A stretch of DNA of 38,625 bases from Thermodesulfobacteriota bacterium. GTDB taxonomy: Bacteria > Desulfobacterota_D > UBA1144 > Nemesobacterales > UBA2774. Of this stretch, positions 1-7,760 are shown in pieces. The stretch's first letter is position 1. The number at the start of each line of letters is the position of its first letter. The notes beneath the pieces were generated by a model. It was not told the origin of the DNA. It searched no databases and saw nothing but the letters and a program-made list of their open reading frames with translations. Made by a program: the position numbers and the translations under genes. The stretch lies in contig BQJP01000025.1 in assembly GCA_021604765.1 (NCBI GenBank), positions 1 through 38,625 of the forward strand, written 5' to 3'.

Positions 1-342
1 ATTATACTGTCCTAATAGCTTTCTATCTTTGCCAATAATTACTGCGGTGTTGAAATACTTCCCATTTTTTTGTTCATAAATGGGTGCAACTATAGTTACA
101 GCTAATCTTTTAGCCGCTTTCTTCATTTCGCTGACAGTATAACCCTTAAGTGTTTCGGCGTAATCGTCTTTATTGATATCTTCCCACTGCGGAAAATAAG
201 GGGTCTGAAAAAGCTCTTGCAACGCAATTATCTGAGCACCTTTATTTGCGGCTTTTTCAATCATCTTCAGTGTGTTTGTAACATTTGAGGGTATGTTATC
301 TGAAACTTTGGTTTGAATTAGAGCTATTTTAACGGTTTTCAT
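1..342 (-). CDS. Carbon-nitrogen hydrolase (nitrilase superfamily), N-terminal part, cut by window edge
   Basis: The reading frame starts at the ATG at 342-340 and stays open through base 1, giving 114 residues with no stop. The N-terminus has the standard nitrilase-superfamily layout: a first strand 'VKIALIQTKVSDN', then 'GAQIIALQELFQTPYF' with Glu43 in the position of the catalytic glutamate. The 'LQELF..PYF' wording is typical of N-carbamoylputrescine amidase and beta-ureidopropionase-like enzymes, which hydrolyse carbamoyl amides to amine, CO2 and ammonia. The catalytic Lys and Cys lie outside the window, so the substrate cannot be decided. It lies 96 bp downstream of the purine permease on the same strand, but a candidate promoter of its own is visible. 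There is no clear Shine-Dalgarno sequence. Confidence 0.85.
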   Translation of the reverse strand, partial: MKTVKIALIQTKVSDNIPSNVTNTLKMIEKAANKGAQIIALQELFQTPYFPQWEDINKDDYAETLKGYTVSEMKKAAKRLAVTIVAPIYEQKNGKYFNTAVIIGKDRKLLGQYN

Positions 343-367
343 TGAAGTATCTTTTGGTTTTTACGAT

Positions 368-395
368 ATTCTACTAGTTGACTGCATCATTGCAA
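368..395 (-). promoter_or_regulatory. Candidate sigma-70 promoter for the nitrilase-family gene
   Basis: Read on the minus strand, TTGCAA (395-390) is followed after 16 bp by TAGAAT (373-368). This gives a start site about 20 bp before the ATG at 342. It is a plausible but unproven promoter. Confidence 0.35.
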
Positions 396-438
396 ACATT
401 CTATTTACAAGTGTCTTGGTCTTTGAATAGACATGCTC

Positions 439-1758
439 TCAAAGCCATATATATTTCGCAATAAAAAGAGCTGCGAAAAGGTACAATAGCCAATGAATAT
501 TTTTGCCTTTGCCACGTACTATTTTTAAAAGCACATACGAAATAACTCCGAAGGATATCCCCTGTGTTATGCTAAAAGCAAGAGGCATGATAAGCAGTGT
601 AAGGAATGCTGGAATAGACTCCGTATAATCTTCCCAATCTATATTAACAATATTCTTGAACATCATAGCGCCAATCATAATTAATGCCGGGGCAATAACT
701 GGATAAAGTGTTATGCCATTGATCTCATAGCCTGCTCCAATTAGTTGAACTAAAGGATTTATGAATATGGCTAATATAAAAAGCAGTGCAACTACAATAC
801 TTGTTAATCCGGTTTTCCCTCCTGCCGATATTCCTGTGGTGCTTTCTATATATGCAGTAACAGTGGAAGTTCCCAATAGCGCTCCTGTAGTTGTCGAGAT
901 CGCATCTGATAGCAATGCCCCACGGGCCCTGGGAAGTTTTCCATTCTTCATATAGCCAGCAGACTGGCTCACTCCTACTAAGGTTCCAACTGTATCAAAT
1001 AGGTCAAGAAACAAAAAAATGAAAATTACAGTCAGGAGCTCCGGGTTTGCGAAGATGTTTGGTATCTCAAGTTTAAAAAGAGTAGAGTCGAGCGAAGGTG
1101 GGGCAGCTAACACTCCTTTAAATTCAACTAAGCCAATTATGAGACCGACAACTGCTGTAATGATAAATCCAATTAATATTGCTCCTTTTATTCTACGCGC
1201 AAAGAGAATAGCCATTATAATCAAGCCCAGAATTGACAACAACGTGGGTGTTGAAGTGATGTCGCCTAATGTGACGTATGTAACCGGGTGGCTCACTACG
1301 ATTCCTGACCATTCAAGTCCAACCAGTGCAATTAACAGTCCTAATCCCACAGGTATGCTGTTTTTGAGACAATCGGGCAATATAGTAATCAGCTTTTCTC
1401 TCAAACCCACTGTAGAAAGTAAGATAAATGCAACACCAGAGATAAAAACTGCCCCCAGTGTTATCTGCCAACTGTAACCTAAAGTAAGGACTACTATATA
1501 AGTGAAGTAAAAATTCTCTCCCATTCCAGGGGCAAGTGCTATGGGATAATTAGCCATTAGCGCCATGAGAACTGTTCCCAGAGCGGCAGATATACATGTG
1601 GCAACCATCACCGCTCCCGGATCCATTCCGGCTGCGCCTAATACAGTAGGTTGAACAAAAATAATGTATGACATAGTCATAAATGTCGTAATCCCCGCCA
1701 TTATTTCTGTTCTCGGGTTCGTGTTATGTTCTTTTAGATTGAATAAACGCTCTAGCAT
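439..1758 (-). CDS. NCS2/AzgA-type purine permease (adenine/guanine/hypoxanthine uptake)
   Basis: A 439-residue integral membrane protein of the AzgA (AdeP/PbuG) branch of the NCS2 nucleobase transporters, which import adenine, guanine or hypoxanthine with protons. Visible family marks are the N-terminus 'MLERLFNLKEH..NPRTEIMAG', the first helix 'TTFMTMSYIIFVQP', 'GMGENFYFTY' (compare the family's GMGxNAFFTY) and 'FLFLDLFDTVGTLVGV' in the substrate-binding core. Twelve or more hydrophobic segments run to the C-terminus. I chose the ATG at 1758 because family members begin MLERLF; the open frame extends 17 codons further (to 1809), and neither start has a good ribosome-binding site. It is divergent from the TSUP gene at 1901. 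The general function is secure; which purine is carried is not. Confidence 0.9.
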   Translation of the reverse strand: MLERLFNLKEHNTNPRTEIMAGITTFMTMSYIIFVQPTVLGAAGMDPGAVMVATCISAALGTVLMALMANYPIALAPGMGENFYFTYIVVLTLGYSWQITLGAVFISGVAFILLSTVGLREKLITILPDCLKNSIPVGLGLLIALVGLEWSGIVVSHPVTYVTLGDITSTPTLLSILGLIIMAILFARRIKGAILIGFIITAVVGLIIGLVEFKGVLAAPPSLDSTLFKLEIPNIFANPELLTVIFIFLFLDLFDTVGTLVGVSQSAGYMKNGKLPRARGALLSDAISTTTGALLGTSTVTAYIESTTGISAGGKTGLTSIVVALLFILAIFINPLVQLIGAGYEINGITLYPVIAPALIMIGAMMFKNIVNIDWEDYTESIPAFLTLLIMPLAFSITQGISFGVISYVLLKIVRGKGKNIHWLLYLFAALFIAKYIWL

Positions 1759-1873
1759 TGTTTCGTCAAAGTATGTTAGGAAATTGAGTTCTGAAAATCT
1801 TACGAACACTAATGTACTATCAATTAATTGAGGAATCTATACTAATTAACCATTTCAGAGTAACTTTTTATCA

Positions 1874-1888
1874 CTTAAGTTTCTTAAG
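1874..1888. promoter_or_regulatory. 15-bp palindrome in the divergent permease/TSUP interval
   Basis: CTTAAG-TTT-CTTAAG is a perfect 6+3+6 inverted repeat 12 bp upstream of the TSUP ATG, between two divergent transporter genes. It has the geometry of a dimeric regulator operator, but no regulator is known and such an AT-rich site could be chance. Confidence 0.25.
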
Positions 1889-1900
1889 AACGGAATACAT

Positions 1901-2647
1901 ATGCCTGAATACTATGAACTTTTGATACTTTTTGGAGTTGGCCTCTTAACCGGCGTGATCAATATAATGGCGGGTGGTGGCTCAAGCCTCACTTTGCCAA
2001 CGCTTATTTTTCTTGGACTGGACAGTGCTACTGCTAACGGGACTAACAGAGTTGGGATTCTGATTCAGAGTATTTTTGCTACTCTATCTTTTCGTAAAGA
2101 AAAAATAACTGGATTAAATCTTAGTCTCAGACTTGCGGCTTTTACTATTCCCGGTGCTATCATAGGCGCATTAATTGCTGTCAGAATGAGCGACAGGTGG
2201 TTTGAGATAATTCTTGGCATAATTATGATTGGTGTAATTATCTCAATGCTGGTGCCACAGAGTAAGAATTTAGTTACTTCTGATCAAGGGCAGAAAACAT
2301 GGCTTGTTTATCCTGCAATGTTCGCAATTGGCTTTTACGGCGGTTTTATCCAAGTCGGTGTAGGGTTCCTCATTATGGCTGCGCTATATCATATAATGAA
2401 AATGAACCTCGTATTTGTGAATATGCACAAGGTTTTTATAACACTCATATTTACAATTCCGGCCCTTCTTATTTTTATCTGGACTGACAACGTGGATTGG
2501 CTGTTGGGTTTTGTTCTGGCAGCTGGTAATGGACTCGGGGGCTGGTGGGCGGCGCGGATTTCTGTTAAAGGCGGAGAAAAAGTTATCCGCTATATAATGA
2601 TCGCGGCAATTTTCATTATTGCTCTCAAACTCTTTGGGCTATTTTAG
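1901..2647 (+). CDS. TSUP (TauE/SafE) family membrane transporter
   Basis: A 248-residue, almost wholly hydrophobic protein with about eight membrane segments in two related halves, the usual architecture of the TauE/SafE (TSUP) anion permeases. The conserved glycine-rich motif appears in the first half as 'GVINIMAGGGSSLTLPTL' and is echoed in the second as 'GFYGGFIQVGVGFLIM'. 'NGTNRVGI' between helices is also typical. Family members move sulfite, sulfoacetate, taurine-derived sulfonates or similar anions; the substrate here cannot be read from sequence. The ribosome-binding site is weak (CGGAA about 7 bp upstream). It converges on the lipoprotein gene at 2663 with a 15-bp gap. A second, distinct TSUP gene lies at 23104. 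Confidence 0.85.
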   Translation: MPEYYELLILFGVGLLTGVINIMAGGGSSLTLPTLIFLGLDSATANGTNRVGILIQSIFATLSFRKEKITGLNLSLRLAAFTIPGAIIGALIAVRMSDRWFEIILGIIMIGVIISMLVPQSKNLVTSDQGQKTWLVYPAMFAIGFYGGFIQVGVGFLIMAALYHIMKMNLVFVNMHKVFITLIFTIPALLIFIWTDNVDWLLGFVLAAGNGLGGWWAARISVKGGEKVIRYIMIAAIFIIALKLFGLF

Positions 2648-2662
2648 TTTTTCGCTCTAAAT

Positions 2663-3253
2663 TTAATTGAAAATGATGGTTCCAAATCCATCACCTGTAG
2701 TTCCGCCGAATGAAAAACCTTCAACTCCTGGAGTAGCTAAAAATGTAGAAGAATAATCTATTTGTACAGGACCTGAAGCGTTTTCAAATTGACCACTGCC
2801 GCCAGTAAAAGTGCCCACTTGTGTGCTTGTTGAAGTGTTTGTAATTGGATCAAAGCAGCTAAAGCCGCTGTCCCAAGTGCCAAAAATAAGCTCCCCATTC
2901 GAGAAACGTTTTACAAAATTACCTCGCACTAATGAAAACTCATCCTCTCCAATATCGCAATTTGCATTTTCCAGAACTAGTTCAAATTCATTTAAACTTT
3001 GTATGGAGACAGTACCAAATGTGCTGGTTCCTACAAATGTACCTAAATTAGCCGGTCTACCATCTCCGTTTGTATCTGTAGACGCAGGCCCAGTTTCAAA
3101 ACTCCCAGAGTAAACTTCTGTAAATGCGATTTCATTATCTTGTGCATTACTATTATTGTCACAAGACACACAAAGACCCAAAATTAATGTAGAACAAAGA
3201 AATAATGATAAAACTTTGAGTAACGATAAATCACCATATTTGATTTGATTCAT
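2663..3253 (-). CDS. Putative exported lipoprotein with an Asp-rich calcium-type loop
   Basis: A 196-residue protein of unknown function. Residues 9-29 are hydrophobic and end in a lipobox-like 'LCVSC' (Cys31); the -3 residue is Cys instead of Leu, so lipidation is likely but imperfect. The mature part is a Ser/Thr/Gly-rich beta protein. 'DTNGDGRPAN' (about residues 60-69) resembles an EF-hand or dockerin calcium loop. The later 'GTFTGGSGQFENASG' resembles the 'GTG.F..A.G' strand-turn of dirigent/allene-oxide-cyclase-like small beta-barrels, but I cannot confirm that fold. It starts 33 bp after the MFS gene, has a strong GGAGGG ribosome site and is probably co-transcribed with it. Confidence 0.65.
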   Translation of the reverse strand: MNQIKYGDLSLLKVLSLFLCSTLILGLCVSCDNNSNAQDNEIAFTEVYSGSFETGPASTDTNGDGRPANLGTFVGTSTFGTVSIQSLNEFELVLENANCDIGEDEFSLVRGNFVKRFSNGELIFGTWDSGFSCFDPITNTSTSTQVGTFTGGSGQFENASGPVQIDYSSTFLATPGVEGFSFGGTTGDGFGTIIFN

Positions 3254-3285
3254 GAGATACCCTCCATAGATTTTATATGAAATGT

Positions 3286-4572
3286 TTAACCGACATCATC
3301 ATTATAAGTCTCGCGAATTACAAAGAATACTATAAGAGAAACAACAGACGCTGCAATTAGGTAAAAACTAGGTGCAAGTTTGTTTCCAGTTGCGTCTATC
3401 AAATATGTGGCGACAAAAGGTGCGGTTCCTCCAAAAATTGCAAAACCAATGTTATATCCTATGGACAAAGCACTCATACGAATCCTTGCCGGAAAGAGCT
3501 CTACCATCATAGCCCCGAAAGGTCCAAAGACCATAGATAATCCTAATGCAAAAACAAATTGCGCGAGCAGATCATATGTAAAGTTGTCCCATGTAAGAAC
3601 CACAAAAAGAGGATATGCGGATATAGCTAATATTAAACATCCGGTGATTAATATTGGTCGCCTGCCAACTTTATCGGACAGATAACCCATTACAGGAGTC
3701 AATACCATCAATAAGATCATGCTTATCGTATTTATTTCGAGAGCAGAAGATAATAATAAGTGTGTTTCAGTGGATAGATAGGTTGTTAAGTAAACAAAAA
3801 TCAGATAAAAATTTATTGAACCAACGCATGTTGCACCAACTACAGTGAGTATCTCCCTCCAGTGATACTTAAATGCATCAACTATAGGGGTTTTGGCTAG
3901 CTGACCCGCCTCCTTCATCTTTTTAAATGCAGGAGACTCATCTAGCCCTGATCTAAGAAAAAGACCGATTATTCCTATAACTAACCCAAGTAAAAACGGA
4001 ATTCTCCACCCAAAGCTTTGCACCTGTGCTTCTGTAAATATATTGGTTATTACTGAAGCGATTGCAGATCCCAAGAGTATTCCTCCAAGCAGGCTAAATA
4101 CTGTCCAGCTACTGTAAAAACCCCTCTGAGGAGGAGGGTGGGGAGCATTTTCAACTACATATGAAATTGAACCGGTGAACTCACCGCCTACTGAAACTCC
4201 CTGAATGAGTCTAATTATGGTAAGAAAAATTGGTGCCCATATACCTGCGGTCTCATAGGTCGGCAGCACTCCGATTAATGTAGTAGGTACTGCCATCATA
4301 ACAACCGAGATTTCAAGCGCTTTTTTACGCCCAACTTTATCACCCAGAATTCCAAACACTACAGATCCGATTGGGCGCATTAGGAATCCTACAGCAAATA
4401 TTCCAAAAGTGGCTAATAGGCCTGTTAGCTGATCGTCGGAGGGAAAAAAGAGCTCGGCAATTATAGGGGCGAAAAATCCGTAAAGCGCAAAATCGTACCA
4501 TTCCAACACATTTCCAACACATCCCGCAATTACATTCTTTACTCTATGTTCAGAAGTTGCTTCAGCTGCCAT
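3286..4572 (-). CDS. MFS transporter, metabolite:H+ symporter (ProP/MHS-like) family
   Basis: A 428-residue, 12-helix major facilitator. The N-terminal 'GNVLEWYDFALYGFFAP' is the signature start of the MHS subfamily (ProP, KgtP, ShiA, CitA), which import osmolytes, 2-oxoglutarate, citrate or shikimate with protons. The MFS loop motif between helices 2 and 3 is intact ('GILGDKVGRKKAL'), and its second-half counterpart is 'GYLSDKVGRRPIL'. The ligand cannot be assigned more closely. Translation starts behind a clear GGAGGG site. The small lipoprotein gene follows 33 bp downstream, and the P-loop kinase gene diverges on the other side. Confidence 0.88.
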   Translation of the reverse strand: MAAEATSEHRVKNVIAGCVGNVLEWYDFALYGFFAPIIAELFFPSDDQLTGLLATFGIFAVGFLMRPIGSVVFGILGDKVGRKKALEISVVMMAVPTTLIGVLPTYETAGIWAPIFLTIIRLIQGVSVGGEFTGSISYVVENAPHPPPQRGFYSSWTVFSLLGGILLGSAIASVITNIFTEAQVQSFGWRIPFLLGLVIGIIGLFLRSGLDESPAFKKMKEAGQLAKTPIVDAFKYHWREILTVVGATCVGSINFYLIFVYLTTYLSTETHLLLSSALEINTISMILLMVLTPVMGYLSDKVGRRPILITGCLILAISAYPLFVVLTWDNFTYDLLAQFVFALGLSMVFGPFGAMMVELFPARIRMSALSIGYNIGFAIFGGTAPFVATYLIDATGNKLAPSFYLIAASVVSLIVFFVIRETYNDDVG

Positions 4573-4699
4573 AGAAACCCTCCATCAGGTCGTATATTCA
4601 TTTTATAACACTTTTAAAAAAAGATATCAATAACAGCCTCAATCGTTGTATGAATTTATTTCTTCTAAATTATCGGTTTTAATATTTATAGAGAGCGGT

Positions 4700-5299
4700 A
4701 TGAAATTAGATGAATTAGTTGAAACTATTCTAAAGCAAGAAAAGAAGCATCCTTATGTCATAGCCTTTGAGGGAATGATAGGCAGCGGGAAGAGCTACGA
4801 GGCGAACCTACTTAAAGAACAGTTAGGAGGCAAAGTTCAACAAATATCTACTGATTTGTTCGTGAGTGTACCCAGGTCTGAATGGCCAAAGAGACTGGAA
4901 GTGCATGATATAGATCTTCACACTTGGTATGATCTCCAAAAAATAGAACGGGCGCTTGAATCAGTAAAGAAAAAAGAACGCTTTACAGTTGATGGTCTAT
5001 ACAATTTATCTAACGGGCAATTTGATGATGAACTTGAGGTTGATGCCACCGATTGTGATTACTTAATTTTAGAGGGTCTACTATCCTGCCACCAAGATTT
5101 GGATGATTTCGTTGATCTCAGGGTTTTCCTAGATGTGCCGGAGGAAGTGGCGTTGAGTAGGGCACACGTGCGTGACGAAACTGTAAGACATCTTGACCAT
5201 GATAGCTGGCTTCAAAAAAAAGATATTTTTTATGACCATTACCTTCCTTATCTAAAATCCCATAAAGATAGGGCGCATATTATTCTGGATCCTGATTAA
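4700..5299 (+). CDS. P-loop nucleoside/uridine-kinase-like protein of unassigned substrate
   Basis: A 199-residue P-loop protein. Walker A is 'GMIGSGKS' (residues 25-32). 'STDLF' (50-54) has the Asp expected of phosphoryl-acceptor binding in uridine kinase, phosphoribulokinase and pantothenate kinase-like folds. 'FTVDGLYN' (95-102) and 'YLILEGLL' (121-128) follow, the latter like the 'LEGI/LEGL' strand of uridine kinases. The lid contains Arg/His-rich 'SRAHVRDETVRHLDH'. I start it at the ATG at 4700 (GAGAGCGG just upstream); a TTG at 4646 would add 18 residues unlike the family. It is convergent with the SDR gene, stop to stop within 1 bp. It is a small-molecule kinase in all likelihood, but the substrate is unknown. 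Confidence 0.7.
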   Translation: MKLDELVETILKQEKKHPYVIAFEGMIGSGKSYEANLLKEQLGGKVQQISTDLFVSVPRSEWPKRLEVHDIDLHTWYDLQKIERALESVKKKERFTVDGLYNLSNGQFDDELEVDATDCDYLILEGLLSCHQDLDDFVDLRVFLDVPEEVALSRAHVRDETVRHLDHDSWLQKKDIFYDHYLPYLKSHKDRAHIILDPD

Positions 5300-5300
5300 T

Positions 5301-6083
5301 CTAAGCTTTGAATTCAGGCTCGTCTCTTCCAAGATAAACCGAGAGAGCGCCTCCCTCAACAAATATAGTCTGCCCGGTTATGTACTGAGCTTCATCCGAA
5401 GCAAACATCACTGCTGGCGGGACTATGTCATCAGGCTTTCCTCTTCTGCCCTCAGGTACGCCTTTTGTCATATATTCATCATACTCAGGATCAGATGATG
5501 AAGACATCGGAGTTGCGATTGATCCGGGAGCTATGCAGTTTACTGTGATTTCATTGGGTGCAAGATCAACAGCCATCACTTTTGTAATAATCATGACTCC
5601 GGCTTTAGCGGCGTGGTAGGCAATTGATATTGGATGGAAGTCCATTACACCAGCGACTGAACCAATGTTAATGATGCGTCCGCTAGATTTCTGTTCTATA
5701 ACATGTTGTGCAAAATGTTGGGATAAAAAGAATAGACCTTTGAGACTAATATCAATCTGTTTATCCCAAGTATCGGGAGTTACTTCAAAAACCGTTTCTC
5801 TTCTTGCATAAGCGGCGTCATTTACTAGAATGTCTACTTTGCCAAATGCCTCAATAGCTTTATGAATCAGTTTTGGATGAGCGTCTACATCTCCTACATC
5901 GAGAGTATCGTATATAGCTTCTCCACCCATATCTTTCACTTCTTGAACTACTTCGATGCATTTATCCTCATGAAGTGCAGCAATAACAACTTTTGCCCCT
6001 TCTTTCACAAATCCAAGTGTAATAGCTCTACCTATTCCAGATGACCCACCGGTTATTATTGCAACTTTATCTTTTAGCCTCAT
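5301..6083 (-). CDS. Short-chain dehydrogenase/reductase (SDR), classical type
   Basis: A 260-residue classical SDR acting on an unknown alcohol or carbonyl with NAD(P). The Rossmann motif is 'TGGSSGIG' (residues 11-18). The usual NNAG appears as 'VNDAA' (87-91). The catalytic Ser142, Tyr156 and Lys160 are present in 'GSVAG' and 'YHAAK'. The fourth member of the tetrad, normally Asn in 'vNLKG', is Ser113 ('DISLKG'). The C-terminal 'GQTIFVEGG' is standard for the family. An AGGAG site lies 12 bp before the ATG. The gene is divergent from ispH with a 151-bp shared upstream region. Family assignment is firm; substrate unknown. Confidence 0.88.
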   Translation of the reverse strand: MRLKDKVAIITGGSSGIGRAITLGFVKEGAKVVIAALHEDKCIEVVQEVKDMGGEAIYDTLDVGDVDAHPKLIHKAIEAFGKVDILVNDAAYARRETVFEVTPDTWDKQIDISLKGLFFLSQHFAQHVIEQKSSGRIINIGSVAGVMDFHPISIAYHAAKAGVMIITKVMAVDLAPNEITVNCIAPGSIATPMSSSSDPEYDEYMTKGVPEGRRGKPDDIVPPAVMFASDEAQYITGQTIFVEGGALSVYLGRDEPEFKA

Positions 6084-6234
6084 TTAATTGTTATTCTCCT
6101 ACCGATACGGTTTTAATTTTATCAATATCACTATATAAATTAACCTATCAAGCATTTTTCATGATAGAATTACATCATACAAAGATAGTGTATAAAATGC
6201 AATTAGAGTATAGTATTCAATCTAGGAGTAATTT

Positions 6235-7182
6235 ATGCGAGTAATAGTAGCTAAGCCAAGAGGATTTTGTGCAGGAGTAGACAGAGCGATAGAAATAGTT
6301 GAGAGAGCTCTGGAAACCTATGGCGCACCAATCTACGTCCGCCATGCGATTGTGCACAACAAACGCGTTGTTGAATCTTTGATTGAGAAGGGCGTTAAGT
6401 TTGTAGAGGACCTTGAAGAGATAGAGGACGAAGGGGCAAAAGTAATATTCAGCGCTCACGGTGTGAGCCCCGCTGTATGGAACGAAGCGAGTCATAATAA
6501 CCTTGAAGTCGTGGACGCGGTATGTCCTCTGGTAACCAAAGTCCACAATGAAGTTAAACACTATGCTGATCTTGGATACACAATTATATTAATTGGTCAC
6601 AGGAATCATGTCGAAGTTATAGGTACCAGCGGGCACGCTCCCGAAAAAGTAATAGTTGTTGAGTCTGTTGAAGAAGCTCAAAAACTTGCAGTACCTGATC
6701 CGGATAAGATTGCTTACGTTACTCAAACTACCTTAAGCGTAGATGATACGAGGGATATACTTGCGGCCCTGAAAGAAAGATTTCCTAATATCGTAAGCCC
6801 TTCAAAACTAGACATTTGCTATGCTACCCAAAACAGACAAGACGCAGTAAAAGCTTTGGCCAAAGAAGCGGACATTATTTTTATTATGGGCTCTCCAGAA
6901 AGCTCTAACTCAAACAGGCTTGTTGAAGTTGCTAAAGCAAATGGTGTAGAGAAAGCTTATCTAATCGAAGGGGCCGATAATCTTAACGGCCACTTATTTT
7001 CAAGTGATATGGTAATTGGATTAAGCTCAGGCGCTTCAACTCCTGAGACTGTAGTACTTGAAGTCATAGATAGGCTAAAAGAGTTTGGGGCCGACAGCGT
7101 AGAAGAGCTTGATGGAAAAGAAGAGCATACAAGATTTCCGTTTCCGGAAACTATTCAGTTTACATCTGCATCCAGTTCTTAG
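6235..7182 (+). CDS. ispH: 4-hydroxy-3-methylbut-2-enyl diphosphate reductase (IspH/LytB)
   Basis: The last enzyme of the methylerythritol phosphate pathway, reducing HMBPP to isopentenyl and dimethylallyl diphosphate with a 4Fe-4S cluster in the cytoplasm. The 315-residue length is normal. The three cluster cysteines are Cys12 ('RGFCAGV'), Cys97 ('DAVCPLV') and Cys195 ('DICYATQ'). Substrate-binding His41, His75 and His125, catalytic Glu127 ('GHRNHVEVIG') and the 'TQTTLS' segment (163-168) are all present. 'SSNSNRL' and 'SGASTPE' complete the diphosphate pocket. An AGGAG sequence sits 7 bp before the ATG. The gene stands alone, divergent from an SDR gene and convergent with the carbonic anhydrase gene. 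Confidence 0.97.
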   Translation: MRVIVAKPRGFCAGVDRAIEIVERALETYGAPIYVRHAIVHNKRVVESLIEKGVKFVEDLEEIEDEGAKVIFSAHGVSPAVWNEASHNNLEVVDAVCPLVTKVHNEVKHYADLGYTIILIGHRNHVEVIGTSGHAPEKVIVVESVEEAQKLAVPDPDKIAYVTQTTLSVDDTRDILAALKERFPNIVSPSKLDICYATQNRQDAVKALAKEADIIFIMGSPESSNSNRLVEVAKANGVEKAYLIEGADNLNGHLFSSDMVIGLSSGASTPETVVLEVIDRLKEFGADSVEELDGKEEHTRFPFPETIQFTSASSS

Positions 7183-7192
7183 TCACTGATAT

Positions 7193-7702
7193 TTAGAGTG
7201 TTATTATTTCTGTGAGTTCAGCTGTTTTGGTATTAAGCAAAAGCCCTGTTATTGTTATATCTTTATCAATAAGAGGATGATTTCTTATATGCATTACATC
7301 GTTTTTAATACTTTCTATTCTATCAGAAATTGTTAACCAGTTAATGAACTCTCCTTCAGATGAGTGAAGTTTTTCTTTTAATAATCGTCCCATTTCTTCT
7401 TGTGTAAATGTTTCAAAACCACATTCTGAATGGTGTATAATTAGAAATTCGTTAGTTCCTAAGTATGTATAAGAAGCCACAAGTGAACGTATGGCATCTT
7501 CGCTTGCCCGGCCTCCTCCATTTCTAATAAAATGAGCATCCCCCAATTCCAAACCTAAGAATTTTAAAGGGTCAAGGCGGCAGTCCATACATGTTAAAAC
7601 TGCTAGTCTCTTTTTTGGAGCTGCACCCAAATCTGAATTCTCGCCAAATTCCTTAGCGTATTGTTGGTTAGCTGACATTATGTGGTTAATATTGTCACTC
7701 AC
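7193..7702 (-). CDS. Small beta-class carbonic anhydrase
   Basis: A 169-residue enzyme expected to interconvert CO2 and bicarbonate. Zinc ligands are Cys38 and the pair His91/Cys94 ('HHSECG'). The Asp-Arg dyad is Asp40 and Arg42 within 'TCMDCRLDP'. 'IRNGGGRASEDAIRSL' is the conserved helix after strand 2. The length and the 'MD.RLDP' wording match the short clade typified by mycobacterial Rv1284, not the ~220-residue plant-like type. It follows the sigma factor gene by 58 bp on the same strand and has its own AGGAGAA site, so it may be read through from the sigma factor promoter. Confidence 0.9.
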   Translation of the reverse strand: MSDNINHIMSANQQYAKEFGENSDLGAAPKKRLAVLTCMDCRLDPLKFLGLELGDAHFIRNGGGRASEDAIRSLVASYTYLGTNEFLIIHHSECGFETFTQEEMGRLLKEKLHSSEGEFINWLTISDRIESIKNDVMHIRNHPLIDKDITITGLLLNTKTAELTEIITL

Positions 7703-7760
7703 AAAATTCTTCTCCTAATAACGTTTATGTTCTCTAAATATTATTAAGTGTGTCTGGAGC

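Noticed and set aside
1019-1477. 152-residue open frame on the plus strand inside the purine permease gene
   Set aside because: It lies wholly antisense to a well-supported permease and shows no domain or ribosome site.
6217-6561. 114-residue open frame antisense to ispH
   Set aside because: The opposite strand carries all conserved ispH residues; the antisense product has no recognisable feature.
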